Source: UBA10347 sp905182135 (GTDB lineage: Bacteria > Actinomycetota > Acidimicrobiia > Acidimicrobiales > UBA10347). From it: DNA of 64,000 nucleotides. The notes below the pieces were generated by a model that was not told the DNA's origin, did no database searches, and saw only the letters and a program-made list of their open reading frames with translations. The translations under genes and the position numbers were made by a program. The DNA is taken from the NCBI GenBank assembly GCA_963925805.1, contig CAWUSE010000023.1, forward strand, positions 124,001 to 188,000, read 5' to 3'. Position 1 is the stretch's first letter. Each line of letters begins with the position of its first letter. Below are positions 32,581 through 42,003 of the stretch, piece after piece.

Positions 32581-33966
32581 TTAGGCCCCGCGTAGTAGTC
32601 GGCTGATCTTAAGCGCGGTGTTGGCTGGTTTGCCTGTGCGTTCTTCCTGGGCATCGGCGCTGACCATGATGCGGCGGCTGCTTCGTACGCCGAGCCACCG
32701 GAATGGCTCTGGCTCCCAGCGCCGGGTCTGAACCCCTACCCATGGCAGTGAGGTGCGGTCGGTGTTATTACCAACCACGAGGTCAGCCATCGTGCGCCCG
32801 GCCAAGTTGGCGGCAGCCACGCCCTCGCCGATGTAGCCACCTAACACGCCGGATCCGCTGCGACGATCGAAGCGCAAACCGGGAACCCAGTCGCGGGGAA
32901 TACCAAGCACGCCACCCCAGCGGTGGGTGAACTGTGTGTCCTTGAGCGCTGGCAAGATTTCGATAAGGGTTTCTTTGATGAGCTCGTGAGAGGGCAAGTG
33001 CAATTCCGCCTTGGTGTCGATCTTGGAACCCCACAGGTACGGGACGCCTCTGCCCCCAAAGGCAAGTCGATTGTCTTCGGTGCGCTGTCCGTAGATGACC
33101 ATGAATCGATCATCTGAAAAGGTCGGTCGGTCGCCAAGCCCGACTTCGGAAATCAAGGTATCGCTGAGCGGTTCGGTGGCGACCATCAATGAGTAGACAG
33201 GCAACAGTGTTCGCTTCTCGCCTTTTAGATCTCGGGTGTAGCCCTCGGTTGCCCGCACGACCACGTCTGCCCGCACAGTACCGGTCGTGGTGGTGACGTG
33301 GCGATCGCCAGTAGCGGTGACCTCGGTGTTCTCGGCGATTGATACGCCTGCGGCTTCGACGGTTGAGGCGAGACCCCGAACCAGACGGGCAGGATCTATT
33401 GACGCGCAGTGGTTGAAGAAGATGCCCGACTCGACGTTGGTGCCGTTGAGGTACGAGCGAGCTTCGTCAGGGTCGAGTAGTCGGATCTCGTCTTCGGTGA
33501 AACCGAGCGATCGATCGTGTTTGATTTCTTCGCGCTGGCGGTCGGCTTGTGGCTTGGTGCGAGCAAGTCGAATCCAGCCGCCCTTCGCGTAGCCACACTC
33601 GATGTTCTCAGTAGCAACGACCCGACCGATCTCGTCGACCGAAGCAAACACTTCGCGAGCCTGGCGCATCGCCTCGTCGTGTGACGAGCGTTCCGCGTAC
33701 TTCTCGTAGGTACCAGCGAGTTCGCCGACGGCCCACCCGCCGTTGCGGCCCGATGCTCCGTAGCCGCAGAAGTTTTTCTCGATGATTTGGATTCGCAGCG
33801 AGGGGTCGAGTTGCTGGAGGTAATACGCGGTCCATAAGCCGCTGAAGCCGCCACCGACGATCGCAACGTCGACATCGAGGTCGCCGTTGAGCGCGGGTCG
33901 GCGCTCGATATCGCCGAGTTGATCGAGCCATAACGCGGTGGTGGTCGCTGATTGCAGTTCGGACAT
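32581..33966 (-). CDS. FAD-dependent amine oxidoreductase, PuuB/OrdL-like (gamma-glutamylputrescine oxidase family)
   Basis: 461 residues, a DAO-type flavoenzyme. The FAD-binding motif VAIVGGGFSGLWTAYYL is at about 34-50, followed by the family marks GYGASGRNGGW and the C-terminal GGYIGEGVAAANLAGR. PuuB oxidises gamma-glutamylputrescine in putrescine breakdown; related OrdL enzymes act on other amines. The divergent polyamine-transport and aminotransferase genes support an amine substrate, but no glutamylputrescine synthetase is next to it. ATG 33966 is preceded by TAGGTT (minus strand, 33975-33980) and TTGACC (33999-34004). Confidence 0.88.
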   Translation of the reverse strand: MSELQSATTTALWLDQLGDIERRPALNGDLDVDVAIVGGGFSGLWTAYYLQQLDPSLRIQIIEKNFCGYGASGRNGGWAVGELAGTYEKYAERSSHDEAMRQAREVFASVDEIGRVVATENIECGYAKGGWIRLARTKPQADRQREEIKHDRSLGFTEDEIRLLDPDEARSYLNGTNVESGIFFNHCASIDPARLVRGLASTVEAAGVSIAENTEVTATGDRHVTTTTGTVRADVVVRATEGYTRDLKGEKRTLLPVYSLMVATEPLSDTLISEVGLGDRPTFSDDRFMVIYGQRTEDNRLAFGGRGVPYLWGSKIDTKAELHLPSHELIKETLIEILPALKDTQFTHRWGGVLGIPRDWVPGLRFDRRSGSGVLGGYIGEGVAAANLAGRTMADLVVGNNTDRTSLPWVGVQTRRWEPEPFRWLGVRSSRRIMVSADAQEERTGKPANTALKISRLLRGA

Positions 33967-33974
33967 AGTTGTAG

Positions 33975-34004
33975 AACCTAGTCAATGAGAAACATTTTGG
34001 TCAA
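33975..34004 (-). promoter_or_regulatory. Putative promoter of the PuuB-like gene
   Basis: On the minus strand TTGACC (34004-33999), an 18-base spacer, and TAGGTT (33980-33975) lie 8 bases before the ATG at 33966, so the leader is very short or absent. Confidence 0.6.
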
Positions 34005-34074
34005 GTTGTGGCAATTGTGCTTCGGAATCAGTACTATTTGGAAGAATTCGCAACCAAGCTCTTCGGGGGAAGTA

Positions 34075-35412
34075 GTGGCAAGTATTAATATCGTGACCGA
34101 TATCCCCGGTCCAATGAGTCAAAAGATCGTGGAACGACGCCGGGCTTCGATATCGGTCGGAGCCGCCTTCCTCACCGAACTGGCAGTTGCCTCGGCTGAA
34201 GGAGCAGTCGTTACCGACGTCGATGGCAACCAGCTACTTGATTTCGCCGGTGGTATAGGCGTGCTTGCCGCCGGACATTGTCCCCCAGCGGTGGTGCAAG
34301 CCATCAAGGATCAGGCTGACGATCTACTGCACATCTGTGGAATCGTCGCGACTCATGAATCAATGGTCGCTCTCGCAGAAGTGCTAAACGAGGTTACGCC
34401 TGGAGACTTCGCCAAGAAGTCATTGCTGATGAATAGCGGCGCCGAGGCGGTCGAGTCGGCCGTCAAGGTCGCCCGTGTACATACGGGCCGAGCCGGCGTG
34501 TTGGTCTTCGAGGGCGCGTATCACGGTCGCACCAACATGACCATGTCGATGACCAGTAAATACGGGCTGTTCAAGAAGGGCTTTGGGCCATTCGCGTCAG
34601 AGGTCTACCGGGTTCCCTTCCCCAACGTGCTGCGGCGTCCGCCGGGTTCTGATCCCGAACAATTTCTGGGTTGGTCAATCAGCCGGCTCGAAGATGCCCT
34701 CGTTTCCCAAGTGGACCCGTCGGCACTCGCCGCCATCGTCGTCGAGCCAGTGCAAGGCGAAGGTGGCTTCATACCGGCGCCGGGGCCATGGTTGGCTGCG
34801 ATTCGACGCATCTGCGACGAGCATGGCATCGTCATGATCGCCGACGAAGTACAAGCTGGTTTCGGCCGCACCGGACGCATGTTCTCTATCGAGCACAGCG
34901 GCGTTGTTCCCGACATTGTTGTGATGGCTAAGTCGATGGGCTCAGGCATGCCGATCTCGGCGATCACCGGTCGGGCAGAGATGCTCGATGCGCCTCATCC
35001 CGGAGGTATGGGCGGCACCTACAGCGGTAACCCGGTGGCTTGCGTTGCGGCACTCGAAACCGTGAAGATGATTTCTGATCCAGCATTCCTCGACCGTGCA
35101 ACCGAGATCGGTAACCGACTGCGAGCCGGGCTACAACAACTTGCCGAGAGCCATGAAGCGATTGCCGACGTCCGGGGCCTCGGGCCAATGCTCGCGATCG
35201 AGCTGGTCAAAGACGACCAGCTCACGCCGGATCCTGACCTGACCTTGGCAGTCACCCAGGCGGCTCTTACCCACGGGCTGATCATCATCCGCGCCGGTCT
35301 GTACAGCAACTGCCTGCGGTTCCTGCCGCCGCTCAACATCACCGATGACCAAGTCGACGAAGCGCTCGCTGTGCTCGCGCTCGCGTTTCGAGAAGTCGAA
35401 GTGATGACATGA
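34075..35412 (+). CDS. Class III PLP aminotransferase (GABA/putrescine aminotransferase-like)
   Basis: 445 residues from GTG 34075, which has GGGGGA 4 bases ahead; the longer open frame from 33985 is not family-like. The enzyme moves an omega-amino group to a 2-oxo acid. Blocks: NSGAEAVESAVKVAR, the PLP-phosphate region FEGAYHGRTN, VVEPVQGEGGF, IADEVQAGFGRTG and the Schiff-base Lys in VVMAKSMGSGMP. This lies in the GabT/PuuE/YgjG group; the exact amine donor (GABA, putrescine or beta-alanine) cannot be told. It opens the plus-strand locus, 101 bases before the GNAT gene. Confidence 0.92.
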   Translation: MASINIVTDIPGPMSQKIVERRRASISVGAAFLTELAVASAEGAVVTDVDGNQLLDFAGGIGVLAAGHCPPAVVQAIKDQADDLLHICGIVATHESMVALAEVLNEVTPGDFAKKSLLMNSGAEAVESAVKVARVHTGRAGVLVFEGAYHGRTNMTMSMTSKYGLFKKGFGPFASEVYRVPFPNVLRRPPGSDPEQFLGWSISRLEDALVSQVDPSALAAIVVEPVQGEGGFIPAPGPWLAAIRRICDEHGIVMIADEVQAGFGRTGRMFSIEHSGVVPDIVVMAKSMGSGMPISAITGRAEMLDAPHPGGMGGTYSGNPVACVAALETVKMISDPAFLDRATEIGNRLRAGLQQLAESHEAIADVRGLGPMLAIELVKDDQLTPDPDLTLAVTQAALTHGLIIIRAGLYSNCLRFLPPLNITDDQVDEALAVLALAFREVEVMT

Positions 35413-35513
35413 CCAAACGACCACCCGATTCGCATTCTCGACCCTGGGTGTGCTGGGGCCGTCCCTCCGAGAACGACTCTCAGCACATCGCGTTCGCGGA
35501 TGCATAGGGACGC

Positions 35514-36218
35514 GTGGTGACTTCGGTCAACCTGCCGAGTGGCCTTGCCGACGACGTCGTCGCGGTGGGATCGCGTTCAGGCTTGTGCTACGTACGTATC
35601 GACGCCTCGATGGCTGTCGAGCTTGAAGCGCTTGAATTGGCGTCCTTCCCGACCGCTGAACCAGCCGACCTCTACGATCGACATGATCTTAAGATCTTGG
35701 CTGCGGACTTCCCTGAAGGTGGTGTAGTTGGCTTCGATGGCACCGACCGAACAACGCCGGTTGCCGCCGGCCTGGGCGTCCGCACGTATTTTGACTTCGA
35801 CAACCCGCAGCACAACCTAAAGACCTTCTTTGACGATGCGCCGACCGAGTCCGGCGATGACCCCGAAGCTCCTTGGTATTACGGCACCGACATCGTCGTC
35901 CGACCGGAATACCGGCGTCGCGGGATTGGCAAAGAGCTGTATGACTTGCGTAAGGGCATCTGCCGCAAACTCAATCTGGCTGGGATCGTCGCCGGGGGAG
36001 TGTTGCCCGGGTACGCCGACCAGAAAGACGTTATGAGCGCCGATGAGTACATCATCGAAGTGAAAGCCGGGCGTCTGTATGACCCCACGTTGACGTTTCA
36101 ACTTGAGAATGGCTTCGACGCGCCCTGTGCTCTTGCCGACTACATCAAGGACCCGGCAGTCAATGACTGGGCGTCACTGATTGTCTGGCATAACCCTGAC
36201 TACCGCGAGGGCAAATGA
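35514..36218 (+). CDS. GNAT-family N-acetyltransferase of the polyamine locus
   Basis: 234 residues. Motif A of the GNAT fold is clear, VVRPEYRRRGIGKELYDLRK, at about 130-149; around it the protein is longer than a minimal GNAT, with an N-terminal domain of about 100 residues of unknown make-up. Given its place between the aminotransferase and the Lrp-type regulator, acetylation of a polyamine or of a breakdown intermediate is a reasonable guess, not shown. AGGGA lies before tandem GTG codons at 35514 and 35517. The stop overlaps the regulator start (ATGA). Confidence 0.85.
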   Translation: MVTSVNLPSGLADDVVAVGSRSGLCYVRIDASMAVELEALELASFPTAEPADLYDRHDLKILAADFPEGGVVGFDGTDRTTPVAAGLGVRTYFDFDNPQHNLKTFFDDAPTESGDDPEAPWYYGTDIVVRPEYRRRGIGKELYDLRKGICRKLNLAGIVAGGVLPGYADQKDVMSADEYIIEVKAGRLYDPTLTFQLENGFDAPCALADYIKDPAVNDWASLIVWHNPDYREGK

Positions 36219-36673
36219 CTGATAAAGCCCCCAACATTGATGACACTGACCGCAAGATCATCCGGTTGTTGCAGATCGATGGGCGCACGTCGTACAGCCA
36301 GCTCGGCCGCAACGTTGGCTTATCTGACGCAGCGGCCCGTCAGCGGGTAAATCGCCTGACCGCCGAGGGTTGCATCAATATCGTGGCGGTTACGGACCCG
36401 GTGAGGATGGGGCTCGAGTATCAGGGCCTGCTGGGCGTTCGTGTCACCAGCGACGTGCGCAAGGTGGCCGCCGAAATCGGTTCGCTCGACAACTCGGTGT
36501 ACGTAGTAATGACAGCGGGCCGCTACGACGTGATCGCGGAGATCGTGACCCGGCATCGAGAAGGTTTCATCGACGTGTGCAACGACGTGCGCATGCTGTC
36601 TGGCATCGAGACGGTGGAAGTCTTGCCGTATCTCGGGATCACCAAAGAGACCTACGACTGGGGGGTTGGATGA
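36215..36673 (+). CDS. Lrp/AsnC-family transcriptional regulator
   Basis: 152 residues. The N-terminal winged helix-turn-helix (DDTDRKIIRLLQIDGRTSYS, then LGRNVGLSDAAARQRVNRL) is followed by an AsnC/RAM ligand-binding domain (about 70-150) ending GIETVEVLPYLGITK. Such regulators sense amino acids or related amines as octamers; in this locus a polyamine or its product is the likely effector (inference). It overlaps both neighbours by ATGA, so it is made together with the enzymes it probably controls. Confidence 0.93.
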   Translation: MTDKAPNIDDTDRKIIRLLQIDGRTSYSQLGRNVGLSDAAARQRVNRLTAEGCINIVAVTDPVRMGLEYQGLLGVRVTSDVRKVAAEIGSLDNSVYVVMTAGRYDVIAEIVTRHREGFIDVCNDVRMLSGIETVEVLPYLGITKETYDWGVG

Positions 36674-37665
36674 GCAACCCCATCGACCACGCCCGTCTCC
36701 AGGGCAACAAGGACCGCATCGAAAGGGATCATGCCTTCCGTAGTCCGCAACTCGCGGGCCCAGACATGGAGATGACCTTTGGCGGTGCAGTGTCATTCTG
36801 GCGCCGCAACTACACACGAGACCTTGAGCAAGCCGATATCGTTTTCTCAGGAATTCCGTTTGAGATGGCGACCTCGAATCGCCCAGGGGCCCGATTCGGC
36901 CCCCGTAGAGTTCGTGCCGCCTCGGTCGAGCTGGCCGAACTCGATGCCTACCCGTTCGGATCCGATCCGTTCGAGCCGTTGCGGGTCGCTGATTACGGCG
37001 ATTGCTTCATCGACGATAGAGATCCTGAGGAAACAGTCGCTCGCATCGAGGCCCATGCCGACACCATCATCGAGTCGAACACAATGATGGTCTCACTCGG
37101 GGGCGATCATTTCGTGACCTATCCCTTGCTGCGGGCCCACGCGAAGAAGTTTGGCCCGCTGGCACTTATTCAGTTCGATGCCCATAGCGATACATGGGAC
37201 GACGACGGAAGCCGTCTCGACCACGGGTCGATGTTACTGCAAGCGCTGCAGGAAGGCATTATCGACCCTGCCCGCTCGGTCCAGATCGGTACCCGTACGC
37301 ACAACGACGACGAACACGGCTTCACCATTCTCGGAATTCCATGGGTGCACCGCGAAGGGATTCCGGCGGCGATCGACGTGATTCGCGACGTGGTCGGAAC
37401 AACTGATTCTGCGTATCTGACCTTTGACATGGACTGCATTGACCCCGCCTTTGCACCGAGAACGGGCACACCGGTGACCGGCGGACTGTCGAGCGCCCAG
37501 GCCCTCGGGGCGATCCGTGCAATGGGCGAGTTCAACATCGTTGGCATGGACGTCGTCGACGTGGCCGAAATCACCGCGATGGCCGCGGCCACGATTGCAC
37601 ACGACTTCATTTGCGTGCAGGCGATCAAGGCCGGGGCCCAACCAAAACCCTACGGACGACTATGA
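36670..37665 (+). CDS. Agmatinase/ureohydrolase family enzyme
   Basis: 331 residues from ATG 36670; a longer frame reaches back into the regulator gene and is rejected. The binuclear manganese site is complete: GGDHFVTYP, QFDAHSDTWDD and TFDMDCIDPAFAPRTGTP. Ureohydrolases remove urea from guanidino compounds; agmatine to putrescine would feed the oxidase and aminotransferase, and guanidinobutyrate to GABA is the main alternative. The C-terminus GMDVVDVAEI fits the agmatinase branch better than arginase. Its stop overlaps potA (ATGA). Confidence 0.92.
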   Translation: MSNPIDHARLQGNKDRIERDHAFRSPQLAGPDMEMTFGGAVSFWRRNYTRDLEQADIVFSGIPFEMATSNRPGARFGPRRVRAASVELAELDAYPFGSDPFEPLRVADYGDCFIDDRDPEETVARIEAHADTIIESNTMMVSLGGDHFVTYPLLRAHAKKFGPLALIQFDAHSDTWDDDGSRLDHGSMLLQALQEGIIDPARSVQIGTRTHNDDEHGFTILGIPWVHREGIPAAIDVIRDVVGTTDSAYLTFDMDCIDPAFAPRTGTPVTGGLSSAQALGAIRAMGEFNIVGMDVVDVAEITAMAAATIAHDFICVQAIKAGAQPKPYGRL

Positions 37666-38816
37666 CTGACCAACCTGCAGTTGAGATCACCGGCGTAACC
37701 AAGCGATTTGGCGATGTCACCGCCGTCGACAACATCGACCTGAATATCGCCGACGGCGAATTCTTCGCCATGCTCGGACCATCGGGCTGCGGAAAGACCA
37801 CCACACTTCGCATGATTGCCGGACTCGACTTCCCAACCCAGGGCAGCCTGAAGATCTATGGCAACGAAGTTGGCACGTTGCCGCCGAACAAGCGGCCAGT
37901 CAACACCGTCTTTCAAAATTACGCGTTGTTTCCGCATATGAGCGTGCGCGACAACGTGAGCTTTGGGCTGCGCATGGATGGCATCGACAAAAAACAAGCA
38001 GCGATGCGCGCCGACGAAATGATCGAACTCGTGCAACTCAACGGACTGGCGAAGCGCAAACCGTCGCAGCTATCTGGGGGCCAACAACAACGAGTCGCGC
38101 TCGCACGAGCACTCGTGAACAAACCTCAAGTACTGCTGCTCGACGAGCCGCTCGGAGCTCTCGACCTGAAACTTCGCCAGGAGATGCAAACCGAGCTCAA
38201 AACACTGCAGCGTGAACTGGGTGTGAGTTTCGTCTTCGTCACACACGACCAAGAAGAAGCCCTGGCAATGAGTGATCGCATTGCGGTCATGCACGAAGGT
38301 CAACTGCTGCAGGTGGGCACCGCCGCACAACTCTACGAACAGCCGGTAAGCCGGTTCGTGGCTGAGTTTATTGGCCAGACCAATCTGCTCGATGCCACGG
38401 TGGCCGACGACAACATGATCGTATTGGCCAACGGCAGCCGACTGCTGGCACCGAATCCGCATCCTCCTGGCACCAAGGTTGCCATGAGCCTGCGTCCGGA
38501 GGCGATCGAGATCGGCGGGCGTGATCGGGTGCCGACTGAACAACGGGCGCATAGCCTGGACGGCGCCATTGCATCGGTGACCTATCTCGGCCACTCGATT
38601 GTGTATGACGTAAAGGTCGACTGGATGACCCTCGAGGTCCGCACCAATCCGTCTGCAAGCGCCGAACGTTTCGCTGCTGGCGACGAGGTCGCCGTGTGGT
38701 GGGACCGTACCAGCGACTGGGTAGTGCCCGATGACCCAGCACTTGAGATCCATCATGACGAACTGATCGACGTTCACACTCTCCCAAGCGGGGCCAATGG
38801 AGGTGTAAATGGCTGA
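37662..38816 (+). CDS. potA: Spermidine/putrescine ABC transporter, ATP-binding protein
   Basis: 384 residues from ATG 37662. Walker A GPSGCGKTT, Q-loop FQNYALFPHM, signature LSGGQQQRVALARAL, Walker B LLLDEPLGALD and the switch His in FVTHDQEEA are all present. A C-terminal TOBE regulatory domain (about 245-370) is typical of the PotA/MalK branch. It energises polyamine import through the two permeases next door. It overlaps the ureohydrolase by 4 bases and potB by 8 bases. Confidence 0.95.
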   Translation: MTDQPAVEITGVTKRFGDVTAVDNIDLNIADGEFFAMLGPSGCGKTTTLRMIAGLDFPTQGSLKIYGNEVGTLPPNKRPVNTVFQNYALFPHMSVRDNVSFGLRMDGIDKKQAAMRADEMIELVQLNGLAKRKPSQLSGGQQQRVALARALVNKPQVLLLDEPLGALDLKLRQEMQTELKTLQRELGVSFVFVTHDQEEALAMSDRIAVMHEGQLLQVGTAAQLYEQPVSRFVAEFIGQTNLLDATVADDNMIVLANGSRLLAPNPHPPGTKVAMSLRPEAIEIGGRDRVPTEQRAHSLDGAIASVTYLGHSIVYDVKVDWMTLEVRTNPSASAERFAAGDEVAVWWDRTSDWVVPDDPALEIHHDELIDVHTLPSGANGGVNG

Positions 38817-39702
38817 CAAGTGCTCAGCAGCGGCGGCTGCAACCCCAGAGTTCGAGGCGGCAAATGAAAGACAAAAAAGACGTCGGGGCCTCTTGATGGC
38901 CTTACCGGCGTACACCTATCTCACGGTCTTCTTCGCGCTTCCGCTGCTGATCGTGTTCGTCTATTCCTTCGCTACCAGGAATCGCTTCCGAGGCACCGAC
39001 CTAAACAACTGGAACATCGATTCATATCGCTCGCTGGGTGACGACCTGGTTCGAAGCATCGTGTTCCGCTCCGTCGTGCTAGCAGTCGTCACCACGATGA
39101 TCTGCCTGGTCGTCGCCTATCCGTTCGCGTACTTCATCGCCACTCGGCCCAAAGGCATCCGCAACCTGATGCTGGTCTTCGTCATGATCCCGTTCTGGAC
39201 GAACTTCCTGGTACGCAATTACGCCTGGTACGTCATCTTGGGCACCGATGGACCACTCAGTCGCATCACCGAGTTCATCGGTCTTGGAGAGAGTCGACTG
39301 CTGTTCAGTCAGTCTGCCGTCATCATCGGCCTGGTCTACGGCTTCTTGCCGTTCATGGTGCTGCCGCTGTACGCCTCGATCGAACGAATCGACGGACGGC
39401 TACTCGAAGCGAGCCGTGACCTGTATGCAACTGGCTGGCAGTCGTTCCGTCATGTTCTGCTACCGCTGTCGATGCCCGGCGTGGTGGCTGGCTCGATACT
39501 GGTCTTCATCCCAAGTCTTGGTGCCTATGTGACACCCGAGATCCTCGGGGGAGCGAAGACCACCTTGATTGGCAGTTACATCGTCACGCAATTTCTGACG
39601 GCCGGCAACTTCCCGCTCGGCGCGGCCCTGTCGACGGTGCTGATGATGATCATGCTCGCAGCGACGCTGGTGTACTTCCGCAAGGGAGGCCAGACGCTAT
39701 GA
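38809..39702 (+). CDS. potB: Spermidine/putrescine ABC transporter, permease
   Basis: 297 residues. Six membrane helices are expected, the first at about 31-52 (LPAYTYLTVFFALPLLIVFV); the EAA loop that docks to PotA is seen as LLEASRDLYATGWQSFRHVL followed by LPLSMPGVVAG. The N-terminal 30 residues are polar. The ATG at 38809 overlaps the potA stop; the end overlaps potC by ATGA, so the subunits are coupled. Confidence 0.94.
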   Translation: MADKCSAAAAATPEFEAANERQKRRRGLLMALPAYTYLTVFFALPLLIVFVYSFATRNRFRGTDLNNWNIDSYRSLGDDLVRSIVFRSVVLAVVTTMICLVVAYPFAYFIATRPKGIRNLMLVFVMIPFWTNFLVRNYAWYVILGTDGPLSRITEFIGLGESRLLFSQSAVIIGLVYGFLPFMVLPLYASIERIDGRLLEASRDLYATGWQSFRHVLLPLSMPGVVAGSILVFIPSLGAYVTPEILGGAKTTLIGSYIVTQFLTAGNFPLGAALSTVLMMIMLAATLVYFRKGGQTL

Positions 39703-40517
39703 GCGGCATCACCCAACCGCGTCGGGGCACCAAATGGGTGCTGCAGGCCAACGCATGGCTGGTCTATGCATTCTTCTACGTGCCCATCTTGGTGCTCGTC
39801 ATTTTCTCGTTCAGCGACAATCGCAACGTGGGCGTGTGGGGTGGCGGGACGCTTGATTGGTATCGCGACCTTGCGGCCGATGGCCCGATCAAGGACTCAC
39901 TGTGGGCGTCGGTTCAGGTAGCGCTGGTGTCGACGATTGTTTCGGTTGTGCTGGGAACCATGGCGGCGCTAGCACTCGAACGTTTCACCTTCCGCGGCCG
40001 CAGAGTGTTTGACGCTCTGCTCTACCTGCCAATCATCATCCCTGACGTCACTATGGCGGTGATGATGCTGGTCTTCTTCTCTGAGGCAGCGGGGTGGTTT
40101 GGATTCTCGAAGGGTTTCACTACCATCACGTTGAGCCACATAGCGTTCAGCATCAGTTTCGTGTCGATCGTGGTGCGCGCCCGTATTGCGGGTAGTGATG
40201 ACAAGCTCGAAGAAGCAGCGATGGATCTTGGAGCCACCCGGTGGCAGGCATTCCGGCACGTGACGTTGCCCATGATCATGCCCGGCATCCTTGGCGGCGC
40301 GTTGTTGGCAATGACACTGTCGCTCGACGACGTTGTCATCACACAATTCGTTACCGGCCCGGGTTGGACGACGCTGCCACTTTACGTCTTCGGGCTTATT
40401 CGCAAGGGTGTCACCCCGATAATCAACGCCGTGTCCGTGTTCATGCTGCTGGCATCAACCGTCTTGGTGGTGCTGTCGCTGCTTCTGCAACGGCTCCGGG
40501 GCGGCGAACCAATCTAA
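39699..40517 (+). CDS. potC: Spermidine/putrescine ABC transporter, permease
   Basis: 272 residues, second permease of the pair. Membrane helices begin at about 16 (WLVYAFFYVPILVLVIFSF); the EAA motif is KLEEAAMDLGATRWQAFRHV with LPMIMPGILGG behind it, and SLDDVVITQFVTGPG is typical of PotC. It follows potB with ATGA overlap and precedes potD by 47 bases. Confidence 0.94.
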   Translation: MSGITQPRRGTKWVLQANAWLVYAFFYVPILVLVIFSFSDNRNVGVWGGGTLDWYRDLAADGPIKDSLWASVQVALVSTIVSVVLGTMAALALERFTFRGRRVFDALLYLPIIIPDVTMAVMMLVFFSEAAGWFGFSKGFTTITLSHIAFSISFVSIVVRARIAGSDDKLEEAAMDLGATRWQAFRHVTLPMIMPGILGGALLAMTLSLDDVVITQFVTGPGWTTLPLYVFGLIRKGVTPIINAVSVFMLLASTVLVVLSLLLQRLRGGEPI

Positions 40518-40564
40518 ATCGCAAATTATCTCATCTGGGCAAACGCCCGAACGGGGAGGGAAAC

Positions 40565-41674
40565 ATGAAAACCAAAACAACGAGTTGGCTGTTCTTACTA
40601 GCAGTCTTCGCATTGCTTGCCGCGGCATGCGGTGGTAGCGACGGGGGAGACGCCGAAAGCGCCGCCGGCAGCTGTGCTGTCGGCGAAACTGACGGTGACC
40701 TGGCTTTGTACAACTGGGCTGAGTACATCGATCCCGAACACTTGGACGCATTTGCCGCCGAGTTCGGTATCGGGGCCACGATGGACGTCTACGACTCGAA
40801 CGAGGCGATGCAACCGATCGTTGGTGCTGGCAATTCGGGCTATGACGTGATCGTGCCGTCTGACTACATGGTCGGCATCATGATCGAAGCTGGTCAGGTG
40901 CAAAAGCTCAATCAAGACCTTTTGCCAAATGCCAGAAACATCTCCGACGACTTTGCGAATCCGTCGTACGACTCAACCGGCGGGTTCTCCGTGCCATACC
41001 AGTGGGGATACACCGGCCTTGCCGTTGACACCAGCGTCGTTGGCACCGATTTTCCCCGATCATGGGATCTCGTATTCGGTGAAGGAGCCTCTGAGTTCAG
41101 CGGTCAGATCACCTTGCTGAATGATCCGCGCGAGACCTTGGGGGCAGCACTCAAATCGCTTGGGTACTCATTGAACTCAACCGACGAAGGTGAACTCGAA
41201 CAGGCTCGCGACCTGGTCGCAGGCGCTGCTGACAACCTGTTGGCATTCAACACTGATTCGGCAGATGAGTTGTTGACCAGTGGCGAAAGCGCAATAGCGC
41301 ATGTCTATTCAGGCGATGCGTTCACGCAGTTCCTCGAGACGGACGACCCGTCACAATACGTGTTTTTCGTTCCCGAAGAGGGCGGTACCCGGTGGGTTGA
41401 CAACATGGCCATCACATTTGATGCGCCTCACCCCTGCACCGCACACACGTTCATCAACTGGCTGCTCGACGGGGAGCAAGGAGCGGCACTGTCGAACTGG
41501 AATTACTACGGCACACCCAACAAGGCAGCGATCGACCTGCTTGACGAAGAACTCAACGACTTCTTGACCTCACCCGACGTACTCGTCGGCGGTCTCGACA
41601 GCGTCGAGTCCATCGCCGACACCGGCGACTTCGAACTCAACTACTCCGACGCCTTCACCGAGGCAAAGGGCTAG
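40565..41674 (+). CDS. potD: Polyamine ABC transporter substrate-binding lipoprotein
   Basis: 369 residues from ATG 40565, with the strong ribosome-binding sequence GGGAGGG 4 bases ahead. The lipoprotein signal peptide is FLLAVFALLAAAC, with Cys20 as the lipid-modified residue. The mature protein has the PotD/PotF start DLALYNWAEYIDPEHL and later VPYQWGYTGLAVD, NDPRETLGAALKSLG and FINWLLDGEQGA. It captures putrescine or spermidine outside the membrane for PotABC. As the last gene of the operon it is followed by a hairpin terminator. Confidence 0.95.
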   Translation: MKTKTTSWLFLLAVFALLAAACGGSDGGDAESAAGSCAVGETDGDLALYNWAEYIDPEHLDAFAAEFGIGATMDVYDSNEAMQPIVGAGNSGYDVIVPSDYMVGIMIEAGQVQKLNQDLLPNARNISDDFANPSYDSTGGFSVPYQWGYTGLAVDTSVVGTDFPRSWDLVFGEGASEFSGQITLLNDPRETLGAALKSLGYSLNSTDEGELEQARDLVAGAADNLLAFNTDSADELLTSGESAIAHVYSGDAFTQFLETDDPSQYVFFVPEEGGTRWVDNMAITFDAPHPCTAHTFINWLLDGEQGAALSNWNYYGTPNKAAIDLLDEELNDFLTSPDVLVGGLDSVESIADTGDFELNYSDAFTEAKG

Positions 41675-41753
41675 CCAGCCCGTGCCGCTTTCCGTCGTGG
41701 CGAGTTCGCACCCGCCTTAATGGCACGCTGTAGCAGACGATAGAAAACCCGGA

Positions 41754-41782
41754 CGGAGCTGGGCCCTTTGGGTCCAGCTCCG
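41754..41782 (+). terminator. Terminator after potD
   Basis: A 12-bp stem, CGGAGCTGGGCC with GGTCCAGCTCCG (one G-U pair), closes a CTTTG loop; ACCGGTTTTAA follows. It ends the polyamine operon about 80 bases past the potD stop. Confidence 0.75.
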
Positions 41783-42003
41783 ACCGGTTTTAAGCTAAAC
41801 CCAACCATCTGGACGAATCCGGGCGCGGCCAGAAGCCCAGGGCGCCAGGGCACCCGGTGATGTTCGGTGAGTGTGATGGCGCGGAGAGTCGCAGCGAGAC
41901 CGAGCGTGGTTCAACTGCCACGGGGTTGCCCGGCTTGGGGGTTAGTGCGTTCCAAGTTCGTTGGGAAATTCACCACTTAGGGCTTTGAGGACTACAAATC
42001 GGC

